This document shows positions 44,567 to 55,628 of a DNA stretch of 64,000 nt, piece after piece. The DNA comes from Aquanectria penicillioides (Eukaryota; Ascomycota; Sordariomycetes; Hypocreales; Nectriaceae): NCBI GenBank assembly GCA_003415625.1, contig PYIU01000003.1, positions 62,001-126,000 of the forward strand, given 5' to 3'. The stretch's first letter is position 1. Each line of letters begins with the position of its first letter. A model generated the notes under the pieces. The model ran no database searches, was not told where the DNA came from, and saw nothing but the letters and a program-made list of their open reading frames with translations. A program made the position numbers and the translations under genes.

Positions 44567-47116
44567 ATGCCTCAAAAAGAACGTGTACCCACGAAATGGG
44601 CATTGAGCAACCCCAGTGATGCCAACACAAGCACCGAGCCAGCCCTTCGCCTCACTTGCCAAGACTCACAATTGCCTTTTTCTTTTTCATTTGAGGCTGT
44701 CCGACCAAATGTCTTCAAGACTACTTTCTCATCAACAACTCATCCTTTACCACCCCACCCCAGCATCCCCCCAGTGGCTAAGGAGCTAAGCGATGCATCA
44801 ATTAACGCTACGACTACAGGGTCAACCAAGGAGATTATAGTTAATGATATCGTTGCGAAAGTGGACTGGACTGATGGCGTTCCTCTCGTCTCCGTTTCCT
44901 TGGTAGACCAGAAGGACAAGCCTCTGCACTATGACCTTCCCAATCGCTCGTACACCGTCGATGATACTGGAGTGGCGCATTATTCTCGCTATAACCGCGG
45001 CACACTATATGTCGGTCTAGGTGAAAAGGCTGCTCCGATGAACTTGGCAGGGAGAAAATTCCAGCTATCGGCCACTGACAGCTTTGGTTATGACATTTAT
45101 CGAACGGATCCTCTGTACAAGAACATCCCGCTGCTGATCAATGCTACACCCAATGGATGCATTGCGCTATTCTCCACCAGCCATGCACGGGGTTCTTACT
45201 CAATCGGCGCCGAAATGGATGGCATGTGGGGACATTACAAGGTGTATCGCCAAGATTACGGTGGACTCGAAGAATTCTTCATTGTTGGTAAAACGATCAA
45301 GGATATTGTTGTGACCTATGCCAGTCTTGCTGGGCACCCTCTGCTCGTTCCTCGATGGGCATTTGGATATCTTGGAGGTGGAATGAAGTACTCCATGATG
45401 GATGATCCTCCAGCATCTGAGGCTTTGCTTGAGTTTGCACGCAAGATGAAGGATCATGATATTCCTTGCTCGGCGTACCAAATGTCATCTGGTTACACAG
45501 TTTCTGAACGCCCTCCTAAAACTAGGAATGTCTTTACTTGGAATCGCCATCGATTCTCGGATCCTGTTGGGTTTATTCAAGAATACCATAAGCTCGGCAT
45601 GCGTCTTATTGCCAATATCAAGCCATACGTGCTGGCCAATCATCCAGAGTATCCCAAGCTTAAGGCCGCCGGCGCCCTCTTTACCGATCCCCATACCAAC
45701 AGTACAGCCATCACCAGGCTTTGGAGCGCTGGCGGCGGTGAAAGCGGTGAGGGAGGCCACATTGACTTTACATCTGCCGCTGGTTACAAATGGTGGTATG
45801 ATGGTGTGAAGAAGCTGCGTGAGGAGGGAATCGACTGCATGTGGAACGACAATAACGAGTATACTATTACCGACGATGAGTGGAAGTGCGCTCTAGATCA
45901 ACCCTCTCTTACGATCAGGGACGATGTTAAAGGCCACAATAACGTGGGCCTCTGGGGCCGAAGTCTTCATACTGAGTTGAACGGCAAGTCGTCTCATGAC
46001 GCTCTACTTGAAGTGGCGCCCAACGAGCGACCCTTCGTTCTTACACGAAGTGGAACAGCCGGGACTTTCAGATATGCCTGTAGCTCCTGGAGCGGTGACA
46101 ATACCACAAGTTGGGAGAGTATGAAAGGATCGACCGCACTCTCTTTGACGGCCGGTATTTGTTTGATGCAGTGCTACGGTCATGATATCGGTGGATTCGA
46201 AGGGCCACAACCAACGCCCGAGCTCTTGCTCCGCTGGGTTCAATTGGGGATTTACTCATCTCGCTTCGCTATTAACTGTTTTAAGACGGGCACTGATAAT
46301 AGCGTTGGTGATGTAATCGAACCTTGGATGTACCCGGAGATTACGCCCCTCATTCGGAAGACAATCAAGCGTCGATATGCTCTCATTCCTTTCGTGTACT
46401 CCCTTGCTTTAGAAAGCCATCTGCACGCAATTCCTCCTCAGCGATGGACAGGTTGGGGGTACGAGGCCGACCCAGAGGTTTGGACCAAAGACATTACGGA
46501 TGGAGAGACTCAGTTTTGGCTGGGTGATGCACTCCTCGTAGGCGGTGTGTTCGAGCCTGGTGCTAGCAAAGCGAGGATCTATTTGCCCAAGGCATCGTCG
46601 GAAGATGAAGGCTTCTTGAACATCAACGCACCATATGAGTATTACTCACCAGGACAATGGGCGACTCTCGATGCGGAATGGCATGGAGCTGGCATCCCTA
46701 TTCTTGCAAAGATTGGATCTGCCATTCCTGTTGGCAGAGACGTTCAAGTTCTCTCTCCAGGAGAACAGAGCAACGTCGCTAACCTTCCCTTGGACGACTA
46801 TCGCGCTGTTGAGATCTTCCCAGCCCGAAAGAACTTCAGTGGCAAGTGGCATGAAACTATCTGGTATGAAGATGACGGTGTGTCGCCAGCGACCAAGAAT
46901 CAAATCTCCGAGTACAAGATCTCATACATGGCGCGTGAGAGTGAGGTTGAAGTCAAGTTTTCCAGGGACGAAACTTCAGGCTTCAAAGCACCTTGGACAG
47001 ATTTGGTGGTGGTTTTACCTGCTGGTGATGAGCGAACTATTTCATCTGTGGACGGCAAGAACATATCAGAGATTGAACGAGATGGACAGGGTAGGAAGCA
47101 ATTCATCCTTGTCTAA
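44567..47116 (+). CDS. Glycoside hydrolase family 31 (alpha-glucosidase / alpha-xylosidase type)
   Basis: 849 residues, intronless, intact. The N-terminal beta-sandwich region is followed by the (beta/alpha)8 domain. This has RWAFGYLGGGMKYS, MRLIANIKPYVL, the catalytic nucleophile in IDCMWNDNNE near residue 430, GLWGRSLH, and the acid/base aspartate in WSGDNTTSW near 520. C-terminal beta domains follow. There is no signal peptide at the ATG chosen (44567), so the enzyme is probably intracellular, perhaps trimming alpha-linked oligosaccharides. The upstream extension to 44522 relies on a TTG. Convergent with the Zn2Cys6 gene at 47464. Exact linkage specificity cannot be read. Confidence 0.92.
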   Translation: MPQKERVPTKWALSNPSDANTSTEPALRLTCQDSQLPFSFSFEAVRPNVFKTTFSSTTHPLPPHPSIPPVAKELSDASINATTTGSTKEIIVNDIVAKVDWTDGVPLVSVSLVDQKDKPLHYDLPNRSYTVDDTGVAHYSRYNRGTLYVGLGEKAAPMNLAGRKFQLSATDSFGYDIYRTDPLYKNIPLLINATPNGCIALFSTSHARGSYSIGAEMDGMWGHYKVYRQDYGGLEEFFIVGKTIKDIVVTYASLAGHPLLVPRWAFGYLGGGMKYSMMDDPPASEALLEFARKMKDHDIPCSAYQMSSGYTVSERPPKTRNVFTWNRHRFSDPVGFIQEYHKLGMRLIANIKPYVLANHPEYPKLKAAGALFTDPHTNSTAITRLWSAGGGESGEGGHIDFTSAAGYKWWYDGVKKLREEGIDCMWNDNNEYTITDDEWKCALDQPSLTIRDDVKGHNNVGLWGRSLHTELNGKSSHDALLEVAPNERPFVLTRSGTAGTFRYACSSWSGDNTTSWESMKGSTALSLTAGICLMQCYGHDIGGFEGPQPTPELLLRWVQLGIYSSRFAINCFKTGTDNSVGDVIEPWMYPEITPLIRKTIKRRYALIPFVYSLALESHLHAIPPQRWTGWGYEADPEVWTKDITDGETQFWLGDALLVGGVFEPGASKARIYLPKASSEDEGFLNINAPYEYYSPGQWATLDAEWHGAGIPILAKIGSAIPVGRDVQVLSPGEQSNVANLPLDDYRAVEIFPARKNFSGKWHETIWYEDDGVSPATKNQISEYKISYMARESEVEVKFSRDETSGFKAPWTDLVVVLPAGDERTISSVDGKNISEIERDGQGRKQFILV

Positions 47117-47463
47117 TAGACTAGAAGCTTGTATGGTAGATGAAATATACTCCCAAATATAGCCAGTCAAAGCCAATGCAGTCACTTCTGATTTCAATCG
47201 AAGACGTGAATAAAGCCTATTATAATTTAGGGTTGGATTAAATTCATTGAGGTTCTCTAATTTCCTCATTTAGTGAATCTGGACCTGGTCAATAGGTCTT
47301 TAGCCAGTCTTAGCCCGCAATTGCGAGCATCCAAACGTCGTGTCTCGGGGTTTGGTTGGTATCCAAAACGCTTTTAACTCCATCAAGGCTCTCGCAGAAG
47401 CAACAGAATCCCATTGTGAGACAAAGATAAATTCTATTGTCAAATTCAAATAATCGACTAAGT

Positions 47464-49682
47464 CTATAGCCATCCCAGGGCAAACGGGTCATCTTCTGTA
47501 CTGAATGATAATGAGAGTATCTCATCCAGCCACCCCGAGTCCACTTGAGGCGAGGAGAAGAGTGTAAGCCCTGGAAAGTCCCACTCAAAGATGAACTGGT
47601 CTGGTACAAAGGACTGCAGCTCATCTCGTCGGCTTTCACCGTCAAGCTCCGGGGCGGCACTCTTCGTGGAATGGCCCGAGACAGTGTTGCCGTCGATCCC
47701 TATTCCGACGTCCCCGAAAGTACCAGCTCGCATTGCGCGGCGGTACTTGTCTATGCCACTTTGCAATAGGTGCAGGTATATTCTGCTGGTGCTGCTACCT
47801 TCTCTGCCTCCTGGTCCATCAATCACTGCTCTTAGCTCATTGATCAGAATATCTCCATCTTCAATGAGGTTCCGCCTAGCCCTTCCAGGATCTTCAGGCA
47901 AAAGAACTGAAAGCTTGAGAAGCAGCAGAAAGCAGAATGCGCACTTGGCCCAGACAAAATCCATAGCAAAGCGTAGTTGGCGAAGGTAAACGCGCGGTTC
48001 CTCAATTATGATGATAAAGTGTTGCATCAGTGCGTCCTTGGCCATTAGAAGAATGTGTCTTTGCGTGGAAGACATGGCGTCCACATTTTCAACCCCAGAC
48101 ATTCGCACGGCACGACAAAGGGCCATGCAGTCGGACCAGCAGCGCTGAATCTGGAGATTGAGGCGTGTGCGCGATGTATCAGTTTCCATCCTGTCGATGA
48201 TCCGTATCCAGTCATTATACCAGACGTCGATGTCAATCTTGGCATCCGTAATGACCCCCATGAGTTCGTTCTCGTCGCAATCTCCAAGATCGCCCAACCT
48301 GGAATAAATTTCGGCCCGGAGAAAGTTGAGTTCGACTTGAGAGAATAGTCTTGCGTCCAATTCGGTGGAGAATTTGCTGTCAAGGAGAATTCTGCATCGT
48401 CGCACGTTTCCACGAAACTCAAAGGAGGGTAAGTTGCCTGCATCAACATGAAGCATATTTCCAAGAACAAGTAGGTGCATCCAGGTCCGAGTTTTTTGCA
48501 TTAAACTCGCATCGCTCTCTATCTTCTGGCAATTTCCAGACCCAAAGTCCGCTGTACCCCTTGATATGAGGCGTCCGTTAAGTTCATCGTACGCTTCTGG
48601 AAGGCTCAGCTCGAGAGCCATTCTAGTAGCAATAGCAACCAGCAGAGATCTATCAGAAGAGTAGCAAGCTCGGACAAGTAATGCTTGGACGGTTTCCAGG
48701 GATGTATTTCTTTGGGTTGTTATTGCTGCAGTCAGCATTCTCTTCATATGAAAATCAAGCCGGTGCCATTCATTCGAATCGGTGCCCTGGGTAATACGGT
48801 AACCAACGTCACATATCACGCAAAATAGCAAGCTGCTCTTCCTCTGGATCTCAAGCATGGAGTCGTATCTCTGATCGAAAATCGGGACATATCGATGGCA
48901 GCCTTGGAAGAATGCATCGAAGCAGGAAATGGCCTGGTTTTCGGCGAGGAGACCAGCAGCAACAAAGTCCGGGATTCCTATTTCTCTCATCACAAACGCG
49001 GAACATTTTCGCTTTTTATCTGTAGTTGAATGTGATAAAGCCACGCTTGGAGATCCATGGCTTGAAGCAGACGGTTGCCAAGCGGCTCTTGGGGTGTCAT
49101 TAGTCGGCTCGCCGGGGTTTGGGGCGTAACTCAACGATGTCGATGAGACAGCTAGATGTGGGGACGCATTCTGCATGCCAATATCCGATGCTCTGCCGCT
49201 CGTTACAAGAGTGAAAGCACTTGAAGTTGGCAGAAATTCCGGTATGCCCGGTTGGCCAGGATCCCCGTTGGGAGGAGATTTCAAGAGGTGTTTAAGGGTC
49301 TGTATCTCCCTTTCAAGATTCTCAATCTTTCTATATGCACATCTTGACGTTAGAGAACCTCACGCTGACGTTGTAGCCCAGGTATTCAGGTTATGCCAGA
49401 TATACGCACGATTCCTGAGTGTCTTTCGGCGGCTCGACAAATGCGCACACCTTCTTCAAGACATGGCATCTACAAATTGATAAGAACCTTAAATGTAGCT
49501 AGAGGTCCAATAATGCCAACTTACCGTGAGCAGGGCCGTTTCCCATCGCATTTCACTTTGGATTGCCGACACGACCCACAAGCTTTCTGCATGACACCTG
49601 CGTTAGTGGGCGCCTAGCGGGCTGAATAGGGGCCGATACGTACGGGGATTCTTCTTTTTCGGCGCCTATAAGAACTATCCAT
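47464..49682 (-). CDS. Zn2Cys6 transcription factor
   Basis: 675 residues in four exons (49644-49682, 49525-49586, 49410-49469, 47464-49330), all GT-AG and in phase. The zinc cluster is assembled across exons 2 and 3: KACGSCRQSKVKCDGKRPC, then SRCHVLKKVC. A basic start (MDSSYRRRKRR) precedes it and a short coiled coil follows (KIENLEREIQTLKHLL). The large exon is a helical regulatory region with a serine-rich linker; the ACYSSDRSLLVAIATRMALEL helix is typical of fungal_trans-type middles. The zinc cluster is invisible in the long unspliced frame. Nearest likely targets are the convergent GH31 gene or genes upstream of 49682. Confidence 0.88.
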
Positions 49683-50537
49683 TTCGAGGCTCCTTCCTCT
49701 TACCAAAGAGGAACATGAGGTCGCCTTGACATGGAAGGTGAAATCAGGAGATTGCCGAGATGAAAGTTGGAGAGGAATAACTCAGACGCGTTTTCCCCCG
49801 CAGAATCCTCCCCACATGGGCTCGGATCATGCTCCTTGATCCTATTGGTTGAGCCCCAACTCGCTTGTGGAGCAATCTCCCCCATTTCCCCAGGTACGAA
49901 AATGACCGAAATCGGAGTCCCTTTCATCCATGGGGAAGAGCGTTCGCCCAAGAGACGGTGAACGAGACTAGGCTCGATCTTTCCTCGCCATAGTCGCGTA
50001 CGAGCACAGATTAGTCCCTCAGGCAGAAATAGAAGTACATGATCATTGAATCGATAACTTGATTTGGTTTTGTGGGTCGGCGAAGATCAGGGAGAGAACG
50101 GGGAATACAACGTCGTTTCTAAGTTCAAACCTGGCGACCACGAACCCAAGCATATTCAATACGCAATCGTTCGGCAAATCTTGACCTTTTTCATGTTCTT
50201 CATTAGAGCCATGTGATTTTCCGTGATCTTGCCAGTTGCTTGGAGCGTTTTCACCCAACTCACTCGGCAGCTCCTAATGTCTGCATCCCTCACTTCTGGC
50301 CCAAGAAACCATCATGCCCCTAGCTTTTGAATGAGTAGGTGTCATTCTTCACATTATTTCACTCTATTACATTGTTCGGGGTTCAGTTTTCGATAATTGA
50401 TAAAATCATTTTCTTACAGACGTCGACATTAAAGTCACTATAGGGTAGGGAGTTGTAGATGGGCTGCGCAAAGCTGCCATGTTTGAAACGATCAATTGTA
50501 GAAGTAGAGAAAAATAACTGACGCACTATAAATTCCC
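49683..50537. other. Intergenic region with the promoter of the Zn2Cys6 gene
   Basis: No gene. Contains the upstream region of the regulator at 49682 and the 3' flank of the aldo-keto reductase. Short minus-strand frames (49700-49951, 50043-50258) show no family resemblance. Confidence 0.45.
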
Positions 50538-51801
50538 TTAGGCCAAAGCAGCACGATGGCTTCCGGCAATTTGAGTATGCTCAATAAATTGGCGGATTTC
50601 AGCTTCATCATCATCGCTGAGTTGAACATCCAGTGAGCCCCAGTTCTCTTCCATGTAGTTAATTTTCTTCGTACCAGGAATTGGGATGATATCTTCACCT
50701 TGCTTGAGGAGCCAAGCGATTGCTAGCTGCGTAACAGAGCAGCTCTTTTTTGCGGCCAATGCGCTGAATTGGTTGATAATCTGAATGTTCTTGTCACGAT
50801 TCTCTCCCTGGAAGCGAGGGAAGTAGGCAGCGCGCATATCCTGGTCATCGCCCATCGATTGGCCCTGCGCGAAGGTGGATGTAAGTATTCCGCGCCCCAA
50901 AGGCGAGTACGCTACAACAGAGATACCAAGTTCACGGCAGGTAGCTAAAAGGTTGTTTTCACCCTCGATATCACGTGTAAAGGCCGAGTATTCGACCTGG
51001 ACAGCAGCAACTGGCGCAACCTTGACTGCTCGACGAAGGACTGAGGAGTCAATATTCGACAGTCCAATGTACTTGATTTTTCCTTCTCTAAATTCTTTCT
51101 GTTAGCAAATTGTTTTTTTTTTCGTACAATTCTGTTGCTGGATTTTCCCAGTCTTACTCTTTCAGGTCTGCCATGGCCTGCATCGTCTCCTCAATGGGGG
51201 TCCTTGGATTGACTGCGTGTACATAATCTTGAATTAAAGACGTGAGTTTCTCTTGCTTATAGGTGTGAACGTGACTCTTTAGTACTTGAAGCTCCCAATA
51301 CAAATGGACCATAATTGACCCCCGATACAACGTCGTAGACCATAGCTTCTGTGCCAAGGTAAAAGGGAATCTGACACTCACATAGATCAATGGAATCAAT
51401 ACCAAGGACTTCGAGACTCTTATTGCAGCATTTCTTGCAATATTCGGCGGAGCTGTCAACTTCGAAGGTTGCGCTTCCTTCAATGTATCCGAACTTAGTT
51501 GCGAGAAAGATGTGATTGCGCTTTCCCGTCCGTTTAATCCACTTCCCCAAAACTTCCTCGCAATCGCCATACATGCTGTCAAGTTTGTTAGAAGAATGTA
51601 GTGGATAGATGAGTTTCACAATTCATACTTAGAAGTATCCCAGAATGTAGCTCCTAGCTCAACTGCCCGATCGAGCATCTCGAATCGCTTCTCATCCGGA
51701 GGAGCCGTCCCATAAATAGACCAGCCTAACCCCATCAACCCAAGTCCAAGGGCTGGAACGCTGGGGCCATTGCTACCCAAGTTTCGGAGCTGTGGTGACA
51801 T
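50538..51801 (-). CDS. Aldo-keto reductase (Aldo_ket_red, YakC/pyridoxal reductase-like)
   Basis: 328 residues in four exons: 51629-51801, 51382-51575, 51158-51227 and 50538-51087. The 154-bp second intron is longer than usual for this window. Features: LGLGLMGLGWS start; catalytic D and Y in FWDTSNMYG; K in ATKFG; H in DLYYVHAVNP, which appears only after splicing; and the NADPH-site SNIDSS, YSPLGRGILT and IPGTKK. It reduces aldehydes or ketones with NADPH in the cytosol. It is head-to-head with the decayed regulator at 52430. A TTCGGTAT element at 51955 lies about 155 bp upstream of its ATG. Confidence 0.9.
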
Positions 51802-52429
51802 GGTGAAGCAAATGATTGAGGTAATGGAGCGAACTTGATAAAAAGTGTGTACTTCTATGAACCTGGTTTCAATGGATGCTGGGGTAAGAGCCGAAGAGTT
51901 GATACGGTGGTGACCCGGTCGTCATGTTAATTTATACTTGAGCGGTGCGGAATATTCGGTATGTAGCTATGTTGATACTTGCATCTATCTCCGTCAAACT
52001 CCGTAGAAAGCTCCGTGATGGATGTCAACCGGCATGATGAGTGCTTGAGCGAACCCCACCTTGCTACTCCCCAGTTGTTTGGTGAACTGGAAGCTGGCCA
52101 ATCAGAACTTGATATGATGAGACTGATGGGCAGAATCTGACCAATCAAAGTGCAAAACATCCGAGTGTTCCTGTGGTATGTGGCTGGCGTGGCTTCGGTG
52201 ACGCCTGCTGGTGCTACTGCACTCCCTCGTCTCCGCCAGGAGTTAGGTCTTTGCTCCTTCAAGACATTTCCTTCCCTCAGCCCAAGCTTCTAGTACCCCA
52301 GCAGCTCAAATAGACGAGATGAAAGCGTATGTCACAGTACATGAGCTTTCATATTTACACACCCGTGTATACGACACCCAACCAAAAACCGCTCAGTCTG
52401 ATCACGCAGGCTCATGGTCACCTGCGAAC

Positions 52430-53740
52430 ATGCAACAAACGCTAGCCTCTGGACATGATAACAGCCGTTTCTACAGTGGGAAGACAAGGGTTAAATCCGG
52501 GTGTCTAACTTGCAATTGAGGTTATCGTCTACACTTGGAGGGGCGTCCGTTTATTGAGTAACTGCTTGCAGGAAACGAAAAGTAAGGTGCGACGAGAGTC
52601 GTCTTTCTTGCTGTCGCTGCATCTCTGCCGGTCGCGTCTGGGAAGGGTATGGGATTTGGGGTTAGGGGGGGGGGGTAATTCTAACGGACGATTACGGAGG
52701 CCATCTTCGGAGTCCAAGAACGAGAAACTCCTTGGTTCTTCTCTGCCCCAACCCTCGATTCTGGTATTACCTCGAGCTGGGACAAGAAAAGCAGCCTTGA
52801 CTGGTTCAGGAATAGGGCTCTTAACCAGCTATCCGGCTCCTTCATATGTCCGTTCTGGAATGAACTTGCCATTCAAGCCACCGACCACGAACCGGCTGTT
52901 TTTCACGCCATTGCCGCCTCAGGGTTTGTCAACAAGGGAGGGGTTGTGACCAACACTGACGAAAGGGCTGCGGCCAAAAGCGGACAGCATAGACAAGAAA
53001 TACTCGCAATCCACCAATATATGAAGGCCATCAAGTATCTCCAACCGCATTTATTGTCAAAGGATAATGCTTCCTTTCGCATCGCTCTAATTACATGTGT
53101 GGTATTTGTCGCTCTAGAGCTGCTCCGCGGTCAATTTGAATCGGCCTTATGTCATATCCAAAATAGACTCAAAGTCCTCAATGACTTGTGGAAAAATATC
53201 CATCTGAATGAGCATGTAATTAAATTAGATCCACCTCACAGATTGACTGATGAGTGGCTCGCTGAGCCTTTCTCTAGGCACTAGTTCTAGGTCGAACTCT
53301 TCAAACTGCCTTACCAAAGGCCTTGTTTCGTTTGGTTGTTGCATAATCCGGATCAATCGAATGAAGCGTTTCAAGGTATTCGGGTAGCCTGGTAGCGTCT
53401 GCAACGATTAATGAGCGACAAATGCGATCTGGCCCGAGAAGGCTGCGACACAGTTGAAGGGGTTTCAATTAGTCATTGGACTACCGGTACATTGCTCCAA
53501 AAACAGCAAACTATCCGATCGAAGCTTGAGCATTGGCTCCATATGTTTGATTTGCTAGGCAAATTTCGAGGCGGTTCCTTTTCATATGCGAAAAACAAGG
53601 GATATAAACTCTTGCCTATCTACCACTAACTGGCAAACATCATGAACGAAGTCTGTGTGCAGCTAAATGACGAGGCAGCTTTTAACACCCACACAGCCCA
53701 ATTCGTCTTCCTAGACGGACAATTGACAGAATTATGGCGA
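52430..53740 (+). pseudogene. Decayed Zn2Cys6/DUF3468 transcription factor
   Basis: Starts MQQTLASGHDN and enters a zinc cluster, KTRVKSGCLTC. The expected intron donor after AA reads TTGAGG instead of GTGAGG. Beyond the acceptor the cluster continues KRKVRCDESRLSCCRC, but the last cysteine is W (GRVWEGYGIWG). A TAG follows at once before an 11-G run (52665-52675). Later fragments are HQYMKAIKYLQPHLLSKD, ALITCVVFVALELLRG, KLEHWLHMFDLLGKF and MNEVCVQLNDEAAFNTH, in different frames and matching the order of the intact regulator at 12931. GYGIWG is shared with that gene, so this is a paralogue that died, perhaps once the regulator of the adjacent aldo-keto reductase. The 3' end is approximate. 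Confidence 0.8.
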
Positions 53741-55590
53741 TTTGCCACAGACGAATCGAATTAACGGCTTACTCCGACACGCTCTCCTGGCCGTTTCGTG
53801 GATATAGCTCAATCTAGTGCCGATCTCGGCTGGATTCCACTTTGCTAAATTGCTATAAAATGCCGAGTTCACCGTATTAGGATGCAAGCCATTCGAATAC
53901 TCGAAGAATCTTCTCATAGAGAAGGGATATGGGATTTAGAACCACGGCGTGCATTTGCCGAAAAGTACTAGCCACGGAAGAAAAGGATCTCTATCATGGC
54001 GTTGATTTGTTTGATTATTTCCCCCTCTCTGGATGTCCCACCAGCCGAAATCTATCTTTACCTTTCATTCTAGAATTGAATTGAATACGAGGACTTGATA
54101 TACGTTATTAGGTGAGCCCGTTGAGAAAATCTAACTTCTTGCAGGGACACCCCAGGATTGCTATGGTAGCAAGGTTATACTATCAGAGTACCTTGAATCT
54201 ACACAGCGTTGGACAGACTGTGAACAAACCTGACCAAAGTTCACGAAATGCATTTCTTATAAGTATTTCTGGATTATCAGCTGTCATGATTTGCTGTCGC
54301 AATACTTCGTCTCTTCATTTAAGGGGAAACGATATGAAAGCTAGGGCGGGATGTTGCAGGTAGAGAGTGGATGGATGGCCGAGTTGCGAGATAGCTGATG
54401 CCTATCTCTGAGAGAAGAATTAAAAACCCCGGATGTAACTTTTCATCAGATATGACTTGTGTGGACGATAGGTTAGCGACCCCGTAGTTAATATGGAAAT
54501 GAGAACCAATCCGTGAGCATATGGACGGTCCTGTGACTCCTGCCCTCCCTAACGCATTCATTTCGATACAGGCCATTGGTTGCGAGATCGTTGTTGCTGT
54601 CGTTACATATTTCCTAATTAAATATTCGCAGCTGGGTCGGGCACTTGAAATGCGCATGATGGTTAGTGCTTGCTTCTGTTGGGTTGAGTATTTTCCTGGA
54701 TTTAAGAGCTGGTTGAAATACTGCCAGAGTGCAGTGATGCTACCGCATCAATACGAGCTACATTTGGAGGTTTGCAATAGAACGTTGAGACGGCTTCTAA
54801 TATGCATATGTCACTCTTTCGACGGTGGCACCGACGTTCATGTTGCGCCTTCGCGTAACTTATAAACCGCGATTGAAATTGTGTTCATCTAAATTTTAGA
54901 AGCACGTGGGCGGGCGATTAGCTCTGTTTAGCCGTCGCCATGAGTGTCCTCTATCTGGTGGTGAGCGATGACACGGGCGGCAAACATTGTGTGAGACGGA
55001 TATTTATACGATGCGACATCTCAAATATTCGACCGGCGTCGGTATTCTTGAGGATAGTAGCAACGGTATACCTTTGCCGAGCTCACCGTAGAGACACATT
55101 TGTACCTATGAATACCGTTACCCCCTCCATGAACCACCTGGGCCAGCAAGCAGTGCAGCTGGTGTGGCGCCGGCCATGACACTGAGATTTCCGCCAATAG
55201 GCATCTTTACAAGATTGATAGTCCGTACACTTAGGCTGCTTTAACCTCAAAGTTGGTGTGCTGGCGGGGCGGTGCCGCACCCCAAGACGAACGACGACAT
55301 GGGCACTGCCACATTCGTCGTGTGAGTGTGACTGGGGGTTGCTAAGTTCCAAGGAGAGCTTAGCTGGGGCTGGACAGCTCCCTGGCCACTTCCTCGCTGG
55401 CTGTAACATGGCTTGCATACAGATAGAGGCGCCGTTTGGGACCATTGAGATTGCAAACTGATATGATCCTGCTGCATTAGGCACCTCCTGCTGCATGTAC
55501 AGCCACAGGTAAGATAGATAAAGACATGCAGGTACCGCCAAACAAGGGAGCCGTCGGTTCCCTCCACCCACCAACATCGTTCCCGTATTT
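53741..55590. other. Gene-poor tract
   Basis: No recognisable gene on either strand. Several frames of 80-160 codons exist (for example minus 55247-55705), with erratic composition and no family resemblance. Confidence 0.4.
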
Positions 55591-55628
55591 TGCTAACATT
55601 GTCCATGTGTGGTACGGTATACCTTATA

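Noticed and set aside
49700..50258. Small minus-strand ORFs upstream of the Zn2Cys6 gene
   Set aside because: Under 90 codons, no family resemblance, located in promoter DNA.
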